Positions 10,822 to 24,115 are shown, counted from the stretch's first letter. The stretch is DNA of 64,000 nucleotides from Nyssa sinensis (GCA_008638375.1 CM018038.1:29300753-29364752); one strand, 5' to 3'. The notes: a model not told the origin generated them from the letters alone. Numbers and translations are program-made.

Positions 10822-11665
10822 AAAATTCATTTAAATAATTTTTTTATTTAATCTTCCAAAACGTTGTTGTTTGGAACAATCTAAAACACTGTAATTTCTG
10901 TTACTGTTTGGAACAAACCAAAAGGCTGCCATTTTAATTTTGACTGAACAGTCATCTTCTTCAATTTAAATTTTGCACCTGTAAACAGCTGTGTTTGTTC
11001 TTCCTCTACAGGCATGCTTATTAAACATGGTGACTATTTAAAACAGTCACCAAAGCCTCTATATAAACCTAGTCACCCTCATCAATCATTTTATTCAATT
11101 TTTGTGAGTTGTTGAGAACATTAATTCATACATTCTAAGAGTTCAAGCATAAAATTGGTTCGACATACACACAATTTGTAGTGCTTCTATTGTGCGTAGA
11201 GAAGATCATTGTATCATGTGAAGCAAGTGTCTGAGGGCTTGGGCTTGACCCGTTGTATATATATATTTTTGGAGAAAATTCATTTAGACAATATTTTTAT
11301 TTAATTTTTCAAAACGCTGCCGTTTGGAACTATCTAAAATGCTGCAATTTCTCTTACAGTTTGAAACAAACCAAAACGCTGCCATTTTAATTTTGACTGA
11401 ACAGTCATCTTCTTCGATTTGAATTTTATGCTTGTAAACAACTGCATTTGTTCTTCCTCTACAGGCATGCCTATTAAACACGGAAGCCTCTATATAAACC
11501 TAGTCACCCACATCAATCATTTTATTCAATTTTTGCGAGTTGTTGAGAACTATTCATACATTTTGAGAGTTCAAGTATAAAGTTGGTTCGACATACGCAC
11601 AATTTGTAGTGCTTCTATTGTGTGTAGAGAAGGTCATTGTATCTTGGGAAGCAAGTGTTCGAGAG
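10762..11665 (+). repeat. Tandem duplication of an LTR-promoter-like unit (period about 469 bp)
   Basis: Two head-to-tail copies start around GGCTTGAC (10773 and 11242). Each carries CAAAACG(C/T)TGCCGTTTGGAAC-like sequence, an AACAGTCATCTTCTTC block, a TATA motif (CTCTATATAAACC at about 11058 and 11489) and the same downstream leader-like stretch. The second copy lacks about 25 bp before its TATA. Because a Ty1/copia gag start follows at 12142, I infer that the unit is the U3-R part of a copia LTR duplicated in tandem. Exact LTR ends and a primer-binding site were not found. Confidence 0.6.
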
Positions 11666-12141
11666 CTCATAAATACCACAGTGAGGGGCATAATATGCTT
11701 TAAGGACATTGTGTTAAACACAAGCCTTGATCTTTGTATTCATTTGTTTTCTGAAATTCTGTAAGTCTATTATTACTATACAGCTTTCGATTTCTGTATT
11801 GTTCACTGTATTTCATATTGTCAAAATTTCTATTTCAGTTTTCCAATTTCTGTTCCAAAAAATTTATACAGATTCTGTTTTCAAATCGTTTACTATTTTC
11901 AAAATAGTTTTCTGTTTTTCCAAACTTGTTTCTGTATTTCTAAAATAGACATTGTTTTAGGTATTGATACTAACATTCTTAAAGCAAATTAATTCTTTGT
12001 TAGCTTTTTTTTTAAAAAAATAATGTTTTATTTTTTCTATTTTAGTTTGCAATATTTTTCTTATTGCAGAATTTTGTTCAAGTATTATGATATTGGTTTA
12101 CTGATTTTTAATCTCTGTATAATTTATACTATAGTTCTTAA
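11666..12141 (+). other. Leader-like AT-rich region before copia gag
   Basis: This T-rich stretch lacks long open frames and joins the duplicated LTR-like unit to the gag ATG, as expected for a retrotransposon 5' leader. No TGGTATCAGAGC primer site is visible in it. Confidence 0.4.
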
Positions 12142-12468
12142 ATGGCAACTGAAACTATCCCAAATCCTACTACTGTTATTGTGGCACCTGTAGCTGTTAT
12201 AGCGCTGGTTCTTATGAACCATAACGAGAAGCCAAAAAAATTCAGTGGGACTGATTTCAAGATATGACAGCAAAAGATGTTATTTTATCTCTCTACTCTG
12301 AATTTGACTCGATTCCTTTGTGAAGATGTCTCTGCTCTGAGGGAGAATGAGACTAATAGGCAAGTGGTTGCCGTTAGTGATGGTTGGAAGGTCATTAAGA
12401 CAGTACAAGAAAAAATACCTCAATACAGGACTTTTTCAAGTTTCTTAAGACACTGTGTCAGGACATGA
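12142..12468 (+). pseudogene. Ty1/copia gag N-terminal fragment, nonsense and truncated
   Basis: From ATG 12142 the frame encodes the typical copia gag head, with HNEKPKKFSGTDF followed by a QQKMLFYLSTLNLTRFLCED stretch. The Trp expected in the KRWQQKM-type motif of this family is a TGA stop (12265-12267), and the isoleucine before it is also atypical. The match breaks off at about 12455, where sequence beginning TGTCAGGACATGACC starts, so the rest of the element is missing or displaced. Recognition rests on the family motif; no RT or integrase is nearby on this strand. Confidence 0.8.
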
Positions 12469-14280
12469 CCTCAATTGAAGTTAAAAACTAACCTAATCAC
12501 GGGTTAGGTTGACCTAAGGTAGGTCAATAAAACTAAATGGATTGCGTGATCAATACATTACCAACACATAGCGAGGGGAGATATTACCTCAAATATTGAG
12601 AATTAATAAATAAATAAATATTTATTAGTTAAGAAAAAAATAGGAGAAATACAAATAAACACATACGATGTTGGTAAAAATAAAACAAAAATATAGAAAA
12701 TTATTTTTAAACATTATGTGAGCTATACATAATACTAAAGGCCGAATACACACACTCAAGTGTGTATTTATGTACATTTATAAGTATGAATAAATAAAAG
12801 AAAAATGAAGGAAAAAAGATTTAGACCATCATGTGATTGCACATGATAGGGAAAGATGACACACATTATGTGTATGTGTGTGTGTGTTGATGTATGTACG
12901 TGAATATATGCATATATATATACATACATATATCTATATATGAACATAAAAAAGGTAACTTGTTAGGAGAAAAGATAAGGAAAAAGAAGAGGAAAAAAAG
13001 GGAGGAAAAGAGGGGAAGTGACACCTCTATGACAACCTATGACATGCCCCAAAAGCTGTCTATACCAACCCTAAAAAAGCTATAACTCAGCTTATATATA
13101 TATATATACATGTGTATACATGTGTGCACATGTGTGTGTGTGTGTTGCACCAATTGAACTAAGGGAGGGTGGTATAGAGGCTTTGGAGCTTGGGAAGGAA
13201 GGATAGGATAGAGAAGGGAGGCTGTTATTGAAGAGGTAACCTCAAACTTCAAATTTCTCTCTCTAAGATTTAGTTTGTAGTAGGCTACTGTTTGAGGCTG
13301 TGTAATGGTTCAAAATGCATGCAATAGGTCACATATGAAAAATGTGTGAAGAAGACCAAACGAAATGGTTAGAAACAGTAGGATCAAATAGACCTGCCAT
13401 TGAAGCAAGCTTCAATTGGGTCAAAATCTGGACTGAACCAAAACTTGAATTTAAGACTTAGAAATGAAAGTAGAATTGATATGGATCACTAAACAACAAA
13501 AATCTTGCGAAATGGTTAACAGACCAGTAAGATCCAACTATGAAAAGGGAAATTTAGAAGGGGGTGAATAGGTTGTTTATAAATTTTAATGCTAGTTTGA
13601 AAAAAATTTCTCCTTTAAATGTTAGTTAGTATCAAATAAATATAAGACAATAAAGAGAAAAATGCACAAACAATTTATAGCGATTTGACTATCCAACTTA
13701 GCCTTCATCCACTCTTTAGTATTGATCCCTTGATCCAAATATAGGGAATGCACTTAAGCTATCCATGCGGTGCTGGCTTCACATACTTAAAACAAATCGG
13801 CACAACAACATTTCTTCAATACACTTTTCTTTACAATAATCGGTTTGTCCCTTGACAAATCCATCAACACTCAAGGAATCAAACCATAATATAGAAAGAA
13901 AGATCTTTCTTTTCTTACTGATTGAATACAAAAAAAGTACAAAAAAAACTACTTCTTCTTCACAAAAGGGGTCTTGAATCAGCAATGAATTTCATTTTAA
14001 CAAGCCTTTGAATCGAAAGTTGAATGCACAAGAAACCTTTCTTCTCACATTTGCAATAGTGCTTGGTAACCCTAGAAGATGCCCATACATCATATTTATA
14101 GGACAGTTAAAGAAGGAGACCAAAAAGAATCGCACGTATCTCAAAAAGGCATGGTTGACTACTTTCTGGTCAACCGGTCCCGCATGAAGTTGCCTTAGAA
14201 AATCTTCAAATAGTAGTTCTCGATTAGCCAGTACCTCTGGACATCATCTGAATAAGGCATATCTGGTCAGCTGGTAGTGA
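12456..14280. other. Unclassified repetitive DNA, possible LTR start at 12456
   Basis: TGTCAGGACATGACCTC at 12456 interrupts the copia gag and resembles the TGTCACGACC termini of the long solo LTRs. It is followed by AATAAATA runs like those inside the LTR at 3415. No matching right end was found. The remainder holds TG/TA low-complexity runs (about 12860-12950, 13090-13145) and a mid-repetitive-looking segment from about 13545. No gene is supportable. Confidence 0.35.
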
Positions 14281-14285
14281 TACCT

Positions 14286-17200
14286 TGTAATACCCCGACC
14301 CGAAATAGCCGGTACTCGACCCAGTAGACCCGGGCCATGGCATATAAACCCAAACTATAGACCGAAATATAACGTAAGTTAAGTTGGAAATTAAATCAAA
14401 GTATTAAATTACTTGAAAACTTGACAATGACAATCATAGGCCATGGATAAATTTAAAAATGAACGAGCGACAGTCAGTTGTCCAATAAGACATGCAAATC
14501 GAGAAATGAACGAAACGATTCAATTTCGAAACTGAAATGATAAAATAATAATAATAATAATGATAATAATAAAATAAAAAAATAGAAATATATATATATA
14601 TAGGTGTCGTGTGTGAGGTGTGGACCAGATGTTACTTGTCACATGGCTTGTGAGAAGCAAGTGAAGCGGTTGTGTGCGTGTGTGGTGTCATGCATGGTTA
14701 TAGGTGGCAACACCACCGACTCAAGGTCGGTTAAGAGAGGAGAAAGAGAGAGAACTAGGAAGAAATTGGAGAGTGAAAAGAACTGAGACGTGTAGGAGAA
14801 AACCGAGGGAGAAAAAAAAAAAAGGAATACTGAGAAATTTTAAGTTCAGAAATCAGCTCATAACAGGTAATCAATTATGCTTTGGTTTCATTAGATTTTA
14901 CTCCATATTATTGTAGAATCAAATATTGAATTAGAGGGACTCGAAACATGAAGAAAAACTGAGAAAATCAGAATTGGGTTACACGATCAATCATGGTAGA
15001 TTTTTGTATGTTGAGTTAATCTCAATTCTCGGATTAGAAATGGGTAGCCAAGTTTGTTAGGAACCTAACGCAACTTGAATCATGAAAAACGGTCAAGGAA
15101 CGACCATTTTATGGCCACAATTATTCTTCGCCGGTGCAACACCGGAGAAACAGGAACTGGGTGTCGAAAACTACTCCGTTAGGGGTTAAAACTTGTCTTA
15201 ATGGATATCTTAATGTTTCGGGGTTGATTTTATAGAAAAACAGAGAGAATTATACGTGTAAAATGTGAAAAAACAGTAAGATTTCTATGCAAATTCTGAC
15301 ACTGTTGCTGGAGGAACCGTCGGAGAAGACTGACGAAAAGTTATGGGCATTATCGGGCCAGTTGGGCCGGGTTTGGGTCGGGTCGGGTCAAGATCCGACC
15401 GACCACCCAACGCATGACCAACACTGTGTCGTTTGGAATTTTAAATAGTAAGTCATTTTGCCTGTTTGGCTACGAAGATAAAGAACTTAAATTAGGTTAG
15501 AGTTATTCAAACCATGGATAGAATAAGGGGACAGCTTATTGAATTCCTGGTTTCAGAGCAAACTGAACCGGTTGGTTCAGTGGTAACAAGAACCGGTTTA
15601 GGGTTGTGACCAAAAACCCATTAGTTCAGACCTAGATCTTTGAGAAATTATGAACTGACCCCAGAATTTATGAAAAATTCCACTAGGGCCCGAAACAATA
15701 AAATAATTAAATATAATTTTTAAAGAAAATTACAAAAATGCCCCGAGTCCTAAACCAAGTCAAACGAAGTCCAAATAAAATAAACAAATAATGTATTTTG
15801 ACTATTTTGGACGTTCTGAACCCAATGATAGGATCTGTTTCACGAGACGAGACTCCAAAAAATAAGACACGTTAAAGTATAAATTACCAAATTGTTCCTA
15901 GTGCCCCTAAAGCCAAATGGAAGCCCAAGAGGGTCTAAATTGACTTTCTTCGACGTTCCGGACTTAATGGTGAGGTCCATATTGTGAAATAAGGTACGAA
16001 AAAATATGACACGTAAATATGTAAGGTAATAGAATTAAACCTTAAGACTTAGAAAAGCTACCCAGAAAAGGTAACTAAGATAGAAAGAGATTTAACGATA
16101 ATTAAATCAAAATGATATCATGGAATATAACCAGACTTTGAAATGTGATTTTAGGAATCTTCAACTAAAGGAAGGATTTTTGGAGTTAAGCTTTTGGAAT
16201 TCAGGTGAGTGTTTCATACCATATTGAGGTAGACATTTTTCAGTATAGATATAAATATTGAACTCTTTTATGATGTATCGACATATGATATCATTTTTTC
16301 TTATAGCCTTTGTTTAGTAGTTATACTGTATACATTTTGAATGATCAATTGACAACTATATTGTCTTCTTTGACTTAAGAAAATGTATTTGTAAGATACT
16401 CAAACATTTATGATTTTCTCACAAATGTTGAACTGTTTTAACTGAATACCACATAAGGAACTTTGAATTGAGTAATTGAACTACTAATGATGATTATTGA
16501 TTTTGGATATGATTTGTATATGATTTTGATGCTTTGGATAGAACACTCTTCTATGATTGGTCATTATCGAATAGGTTGTGATTTATCGAACCTTTCCCAC
16601 AAGGTATATTGTGGTGAGCCGGTGTTGATACGGCATATCGAATTAGCTAGTCTATCGATCTCAATCAGCGAGGTGCTAATTTTCTGGCCATAGAAGTGGA
16701 ATATATGATTTTTGAATGTGAATATTGAATATGAACCATTATTGAACTATGATTTATCGAATTACATTATCGAACCATGATTTTGAATTATCAAACTATG
16801 ATTTATTGAACCAAGACTCATCGAACTGTGATTTATCGAACTATGATTTATTGAATTATGATATCAAACAATGATTTATTGAACTATGATTTATCGACCT
16901 ATGTTATTGAACTATGATTTATTGAACTATGTTATTGAATTGTGATTTTGATTTATAGAACTATGTTATTGATTATCGATTTACGATTATCATTGAATTG
17001 AGATTTATTAGAAGTGAATTTGATACCGTTATCTTGTACTATAAATTAAGATAACATATGATATCTGATCATTGACATTTCAGTATTGAATTGTATAATA
17101 GTTTTGAAACTCTTGGTATGTTATAGAATACTCATGAGCTAGGATACTCACGAACTGTTGAGCTCATAGGATTTTTATCCATATATTTCAAGTATCGATA

Positions 17201-17561
17201 GTGGCAAGGGAATAGTAGTCTCAGTCAGGATAAGCTGAGGCTTATAAACTATGAAACCTTTTTGTAGTAGGATTTTGCTAGTCATGATGTAGTTGCTTTT
17301 GGAAATTTTGGACTGTATATCGAATATGACATCAGCAGGCTTGAAAAATTACATCATGTACTTTTGTAATTACTATGGAATGCATATATAGATGACTGAT
17401 GTTGACTTGAGTATTGATTGACGCTTCCGCAATAGAAAAATAAATTTATTCCGCTGTGTTTGATTAAATGGAAAAGAGAAAAGCATTGTGATTATTGAAA
17501 AAGGCATCGGTGGCCAATCACGAACCCTTGATCCGCATGGGTCGGGTTTCGGGTCATGACA
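14286..17561 (+). mobile_element. Solo LTR, long Ty3/gypsy-type family B (3276 bp), TSD TACCT
   Basis: It begins TGTAATACCCCGACCC and ends GGGTTTCGGGTCATGACA, with perfect TACCT duplications at 14281-14285 and 17562-17566. Outside the duplications the flanking DNA (GGTCAGCTGGTAGTGA and GGTCAGCTAGTATC) reads as one interrupted repeat. Internal segments (for example GTTTGGCTACGAAGAT at about 15465) match the reverse complement of 43444-47520, so the two are relatives in opposite orientation. No internal coding domain is present. Del/Tekay-like assignment is inferred from the long LTR and terminus style. Confidence 0.88.
16728..17000 (+). repeat. Degenerate minisatellite, about 19-20-bp unit GAACTATGATTTATYGAACT
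   Basis: At least ten imperfect units built from GAACTATGATTTAT and TATTGAAC lie in the 3' half of the solo LTR 14286-17561. The region homologous in the sister LTR was not seen to carry the same expansion. Confidence 0.75.
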
Positions 17562-17566
17562 TACCT

Positions 17567-18504
17567 GGTCAGCTAGTATCTCCTGTATTGTTGAAATGTC
17601 AAATTCACCATACCCGATCAGCCGGTATCGGCTATTCCAAACTTTCTCAACCTTTAATTGCTTATGGTTAGCCGAATATGTGCACCCGGTCAACCGGATT
17701 GCTCTAGGCTTGCTTTCTTGTTCCTTCAATGATCACTTGTTATACTTTAAATCGATTTTCTTCAAGATGCAAGGTTAGTACACAAGTGTATATACATTCA
17801 AAGTGTATTTTCGAGGAACTAACTACACGTGTTGTCCTTCATTAGACTCCAAGCATAAGGGCATTCACGAGTTTATGATTTCTAAACCTCTTTATTCAAG
17901 AATGACTTCCTAGAATGTGCATCCATAATATTTGGCTCCATATTATTATGGAGATGAATTCTAAATGTCATGGCTCATAATTTAAATACTCATGTTGCCA
18001 TTGATAAGTATTTATGAATATCATGACTACTTGAGCATAAATGAATAGGCCTAAAACTTATGCAGTTGTCTATTATAATACGTTTCCTAATGTATATGCT
18101 TATTATGGTCTTAAGCATAGATTTACAATATTTTCTTATGTTCAATTTTATTTTGGACGTATATGATTTATTGTATTGCCAATTATTAACTCATGATTGA
18201 GGTCCTTTAATAGGCTAGTGCAACAACATATTTGAATTCCAATGCATTTGGACATCTTAGCCTTTTATGTGATTCAACATTATACACATTTTTTTTATCT
18301 TGAAGCATTGCTTTAACAAATGCTCTTTAAAATTTATTCAATCAATAAGCTATATCAAGATTTCTCAAATATTAAATTCATTGTTTAGCTATTCTCAATA
18401 TAACTTTACGTGCAAGTAAGCAAGTCATTGTATTTACACTAAATTTATTACTTAACCATATGTATGCTTTAGATATTACATTTTATCTTCATGGGAAAGA
18501 TATA

Positions 18505-18506
<2 letters not shown>
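17567..18506. other. Left part of an older repeat interrupted by the pararetrovirus
   Basis: This AT-rich, non-coding stretch was continuous with 26373 onward before the viral insertion and with 14160-14280 before the solo LTR insertion. It contains CAACCGG/CAGCCGGT motifs on both sides of the solo LTR, showing that it is itself repetitive DNA. Confidence 0.4.

Positions 18507-18538
<32 letters not shown>
18507..18538. repeat. (AT)n tract at left border of endogenous pararetrovirus
   Basis: About 31 bp of uninterrupted AT dinucleotides lie directly before the first viral repeat. A second AT tract borders the right end (26355-26372). Confidence 0.9.
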
Positions 18539-18539
<1 letters not shown>

Positions 18540-18654
18540 AAACTAGGTGCAGTGAAATATCAAATAAAATGCAATAAATTAAAACTATGTGCAGCGGAAT
18601 ATCTTTCAAACTAGGTGTAGTGGAATATCAAATAAAATTCAATAAATTAAAACA
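18539..18654 (-). repeat. Direct repeat pair at viral left terminus
   Basis: AAACTAGGTG(C/T)AGTG(A/G)AATATC and the following 25 bp occur twice, at about 18540-18585 and 18608-18654. A similar pair (GTTGAATACCA, about 26258 and 26317) lies at the right terminus. Confidence 0.7.
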
Positions 18655-18866
18655 ATTGAGAATTAATAGTATAAATGAAATCTTACAATTTATTTTATTG
18701 AATACTGAGAGTTGATGCAGAAACATGAATATAAAATTGAAATAAGGATATAAAATAAAGCTTAAAGAATACATTTTCAGAGATGGATGGGTGGGGAAGA
18801 TAATGGAGAAGGGAGGCACTAAAAGAGTGAGTTTCTGGTCCTGTCTTCAAATGCGGATGCGTTCCT

Positions 18867-18874
18867 TATTTATA
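18867..18874 (-). promoter_or_regulatory. TATA box of the viral transcript promoter
   Basis: The minus strand reads CTTTATAAATAAGG. It follows the last viral ORF and precedes a leader-like non-coding stretch, the normal position of a caulimovirid pregenomic promoter. A CCAAT-like motif is upstream on the same strand. Confidence 0.45.
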
Positions 18875-19196
18875 AAGACTTTCGGAACATTGGATGGCTG
18901 ATTGAGTGTCATAAAAGCCTAGAGGGAATCCCTAGAGTAAAATGTCTTTACTGGAAAACACCAAAAGAAGTTTTGGCACAGAGCGACAACACTGTTCATG
19001 AATAGTATTTTATCTGATTACTGTTCTTGTCTGTTTATGTCGGACAGTACTATTTTCATCTTTTATGTCTGTGCGAATGGTACTATTCATGAATAATGAA
19101 TTTCTGTAACTATTTGGAGATGGTTTACTAGTCTTAAATCAAAGTTGTCTTCCAGGTTGTAAGCTGTATACGGGTCTTGAGATGAACTCATATGGG

Positions 19197-19760
19197 TTAT
19201 ATAGGATCTTCTGCATTTTTACTGGTTGATTCTTCATTAGAATGGAGTGAAGAGAGTCCCTCTTCTCCCATCTGGGTTACTTGGATCATTAATAGATGGG
19301 CTATTTCTTTGAGGTCATCCTTCGACTTTCCTTGAAGGAGGGCTGGGTCTAGGCTGGAGGATGATCTTGTTTTGTAAGTAATTGGTTGAGGAACTGACGG
19401 TGGAAACTTTTGATTAACTTGGTTAACGAATCTTTGGTGGTTCAAACTATCTCACTATTTGACTGAGAATTCTCGGGTAAATGTGTTTGGAGCAATGATC
19501 TAATCTCACTTGCTAATCCTAGGAATCTTGTATTTGTTGGTTCATTAACAAGATTGTTGGAATTTGAGAGTTATGCTGGTTGGTTGGATAAACTGTAGTG
19601 AAGCACTGCAAAGTTGACTGGAGAGATACTGGGAAGATATATGGAACTGGGCCAAATTTGTTCTACCATTCCTAAGAACCAAGTGGGAATTTGGCTTTTG
19701 AACTTTTGGTCGAACATCAAAAACCAAGAATGGGTGTTGGTTTCATTTTGTAGGTATAAA
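19197..19760 (-). pseudogene. Downstream viral ORF remnant (inclusion-body/transactivator position)
   Basis: Two short open stretches (19727-19545 and 19445-19197) in neighbouring frames, with stops between, lie after RNase H and before the promoter. The second has a Ser-rich C-terminal tail. Position fits the inclusion-body or transactivator gene of caulimovirids; sequence alone does not prove it. Confidence 0.4.
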
Positions 19761-20339
19761 GCTTTGGTGAATGCTTGAATGTAATCATAATAATTGTATT
19801 GGACCTTTGTATTGGGGATATTGTGAAGCTAGGAAGCATATGATCCCCACTCCTTTCTAGAAATGATGTTAATTATGATGAATTTATGGTTCATAATTTA
19901 ATTGGAGTTGGATTTGCTGTATATATTCTCAATTTTGACTGACTATGAATGAGTGGGAATGGTTGTGTAGAACTTAATAGACTTGGAATGATGGTCCAGG
20001 GTAAAGTGTCATAGTGGCAGGAAATGACTATAAGCCAAGGCTAATGGATCTTTAATGTAGCTAAGATCTGGGCTCAATAAATAAAAGTTTAACTGAATAA
20101 CACTTGTTGAAAGTAAGGAGTTTTAGGCTACCTTGCTAATTGTGTCTGAGTAATCCGTTGGATAGGTCGGGGATCAAAAGGGTCACTGATAGTATAAGGG
20201 CTAGATACTAGAGTGAGTGACGCAGAGCTGTAATTGGGAAGACTAGGTGCCAAAATTGGGTCTTATTGTATGACCAAGAACTGCAAATCTGTTTATTTGT
20301 TGAATTGGGGAAGTTGATAGAGAAACTAGGGTCCGGGGC

Positions 20340-22498
20340 CTAATGGGAAAGTCTGGTGATGATTGGGTTTTTTTCTTTTTTTAGGGGGGTTGGATGTGAT
20401 TGTTTTGTTTGTTGAGGCTTCTTCTTGCTCATATTTGGGCTATAAAAATTCACGAGTAAGAAAATCAGGGATACTATTTTGATGTCCAAGTATAAATTCA
20501 ATATCCAAATCAAAAACTGATAAAATAGCTTGCCAGCAAACAAAAATTTGTTTAGAAGCAATGTTTTGGACATCTTTTTCTAAAACATGTTTTGCACTAC
20601 GACAATCAAATTTTACTAAAAATCTCAGTTTAAAATATCACTTTGAAATTTATTAATGCGTAGGACTATAGATAAAATCTATTTTTTATAGTACTTTAAT
20701 TTAGTTAAGTAAGATTCCATATGCCTGAATAAAAGCAAACAATTTACTTAAGGGAATCTGGAGTAAGCTTTTTACTAAGAATGCAACCATAACTAATGTC
20801 AGAGGCATCAGTTTGGACGATTTTAAAGGAATTTACTAAAGGAATGCCAAGACATGGTAAAGTTTTGACATACTGCTTGACTTGTTGAAAGATAGTTGTA
20901 TGAGCTAGAGTCTATGGAGAAGGTGGACTGCGAAGTCGATCGAAAAGTGGTTTACACAGTTTCCTAAGATCTTGGTAGAAATTATAGATGTAATTGAGAG
21001 ATCCTAAGAATCTTTATAATTGGGTTTTTTCTAAGATTTGGTCAGGGAACTTATCAGCAAACTAGATTGCTCTTTAGATAGGTTTGATCATACCATATTG
21101 GATGTCAAAGCCTAAGAACCTGACTGATGTTTGGAAAAGTCTAATCTTTTGTGCAGATAAGACTAAACTGTTGACTTCAATAATATTGAGAAACGAGTTT
21201 AAATGTTTCTAATGTTGGTCAATTAACTTAGAGAAGATGAGGACATCATCTATATAAACTATAGAATAACTGGAAAACTGGCTAAAAATCTCATTCATGA
21301 TGTTTTGGAATTCATTAGGTGCATTCTTAAAGCCGAAGGGCATTACATTCCATTCATAATGACCAAAGGGAGTAGTGAATATTGTTTTATACCTATCTAA
21401 TTCATTGATCTAGATTTGCTAGAATCTGCTTTTCATATCAAATTTACTAAAGATGACTGTTTGGCTAAGTCAATTGACTAAGTCTTTCTTGTTAGGAATA
21501 GGGTACCTAATCCATTCTAAGACCTTGTTGAGGGGCTTGTAATTGATAGCTAATATTGGGACACCTCGTTCTATCTCAACATTTTTCTGGACATAAAAAG
21601 CTAAACAAGACCAAGGTGATTTCAATTTTCTTATTATCTATTTACTAAGTAAACCCTTGATTTCTACTTGGCAGAATTCCATGAGTACTTTACTTATTTG
21701 GATTGGTCTGGCTTTGGTGGGGATTTTACTTTCATGGAAGTCTTTGACATAGGGGAGGTGAACTACGTGTTGCTTCTTATGCCGAAAGCTATGGGGAGCT
21801 CGGAGCAAACTTCTTGTTTAAGCTGGGATTCAAACTAAAAAATTTGTGATTGTAGAGATGTGTTTCGTAACTGGTTTTTAATTCGTTTAAACTTAACTTT
21901 TTCTATGAGGAATTTTAACTGGGAATGTTTTTGAGAGAGAATGATTGACAGTCTTGTAAACAAAGATATCCTATAAGACATGTATTTCTTTGAGTTTTGG
22001 GTTTCTAATAAACTAGAATTTATTATTTGTCCTAATGGTTTGGTAATTATTCCTTCACTATCTGTAGTTAAAGGGTACAACAGACACATGAAGGGGTTGC
22101 CCGAGGATAACTTTATCTATTATGTTTTTAACTAAGACAAATGGGGTTTTGAAGCATATATTATCCTGGCACACATGTGCATTAGATAATTTGTATTAAA
22201 TATTCATTTTACTACCATTGGCTGAAGATAATCGTTCATTTGATTTTTCAAAATACTTTGTAGGAATGATTCTTTGTTGGACGCAGTTAAAATCTACGCC
22301 AGAGTCGATGAGGGCAACTGCCTTAAACTCAACCTCTTCGTTGATGATGATTGTTACTTTGGAATGCCATTTCTGAAAGTTAATTCTTGTAATAAAATTT
22401 AAATACTTACGAGACGACTCTAACTGATCTAGGTTAATAATTGGTTGGGACGGGGTGGAAGGTCCAACTACATCATTTATAAAATGGGTTCTACTCAT
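20340..22498 (-). pseudogene. Pararetroviral protease - reverse transcriptase - RNase H remnant
   Basis: An aspartic protease motif D-S-G lies at 22306-22298 within an open stretch (22498-22196). Reverse transcriptase follows at about 21700-20950 with the catalytic YIDD at 21256-21245. RNase H-like sequence continues to about 20340. Stops and frameshifts divide the region into short frames, none above 110 residues, so no functional enzyme can be made. The absence of an integrase domain downstream separates it from Ty3/gypsy elements. Confidence 0.75.
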
Positions 22499-23080
22499 TT
22501 CCTTTTGTTGGAGAAAATTATAATCTATTTTGAGAACAGTTAGATCTTGACCTAGAGTTTTGACTTCTTGTTCTAACGCGGCGATTTTGAGTTTGGTATT
22601 GTTGGCTTCTTGTTGGAGGTCATTAATAGTGACTTCTTTCTAGGTTTTGGTGAATCTATAAAATATTTTACTGAATTGAACTTAAGGTTCATCAACTGTG
22701 GGTTTACTAATTTTAGGAGAGTCTTTAACTAGTGAAGATCTGAACTATGTAAGATATTGGGCTTTAATGACTGGGTCTTCGACTTTTTCAATAAGATCAA
22801 GAAAAAGCTCTTCTTGTTTGTAAAGAACATTAACTGTTTTGTTCCTATAACAACTATCCTTACACCCTATGTTGATGTTTGGATTATTAAAGAAATTATT
22901 AGGGGATTGGTGATCGGAGGATGATTGGTTTAGTTAGCAAACTTCATTTTCGTTGTCGTTAGGACTATTACTAGAGCTTGGGCTAGAGTCACTGTCGGTG
23001 TTTCAAAGCTCTAAGATTTTAATTAATTCTTCTTTACTTTTTTGGTTTCCTTACAATGCATTGATCAAGCTTTTGAATTT

Positions 23081-24115
23081 GCATTCAGATTTAAAATGAT
23101 TGGGTTTTCCACACTTAAAACATCTATCTTTAGAAGATGGTTTGCTAGTGGTTGATTTTTTGGTATTGTGGGATTCCTTTTTCTGGTTGTTATTTTTGTG
23201 ATAATTCCTACTAGATTTTTTACTGTGCTTGTAGAAATCATTAGGGTTAGGAATTCAGGATTTTCTATGGTGTTTTCTAGGGTAACCGGCGTGTCTGGTT
23301 GTGACTCAGCATTTAGAAGGGGCTACTGAGGGTATGCCATATTGGGTACAGAAGTTGCCTAACTCGTATTTGGCCTTTTTCTTATTTCGACTAGCTTGGT
23401 TACTAATTTTCATATCAATACACATTCGAAGTCCTTCCTCGCAAATAGTACTAGATATGTCACCATATGTTAGGTTGTCATATTCTATGACACTTGTTGG
23501 CTTACTAAGGACTTCTGTAATCTTATGAGCAAAAAGACTAGGGAGGCCGTTGATAAACTTTTCTTTTCAGAATGGTGAGTTACAGTTATCTCTAAGCATA
23601 ACTCGGGATGTAAAGACGTCATCATACCATCTGAAATCACTAAGGGTGGGGCATCGGATATTACTAAGTTGATCATGGATCCTAGCTGTTATATGGCTAG
23701 GTGTTCCTATACAATGTTTCATAATTGCATATATTAATGTATTGATGCCATCCGAGACTCCTTGTCCAATGTCTTCATAAAAAAATGGGTTACCTTCATC
23801 ATCTTGCTTGACTGCATGTCTGATGCGATTGCAGGATTCTTTGGTGAGATACTTCTCTCACCAACTTAAGAGTTTACACATGAATCCTAAAACTAGAAGG
23901 TCTATGACTTTTAAGTGAGTAGAATGAGTATTGCTTAGATAATAATTAGCTACTATGGACATGTGGTGTAATTTTTTTAAAATTTCTTGTTCGGATAAAC
24001 CATCTATGTTCCATTCATAGAGTTTATTAGTAGAGACTGAGAATTGGTTTTTGGTTGTTCCATTCTTCGAATTGAAGATTTGGAGGTGTAAGTCTAGGGT
24101 ACTAGTTTTTTGCAA
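23081..24115 (-). pseudogene. Pararetroviral coat-protein region with CCHC zinc knuckle
   Basis: An open stretch at 24115-23858 resembles the conserved capsid part of caulimovirid polyproteins. Downstream, 23122-23081 encodes a C-X2-C-X4-H-X4-C zinc knuckle in a Lys-rich context, as at the end of the coat protein. The region between is broken by stops. Function in the virus would be RNA packaging. Confidence 0.65.
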
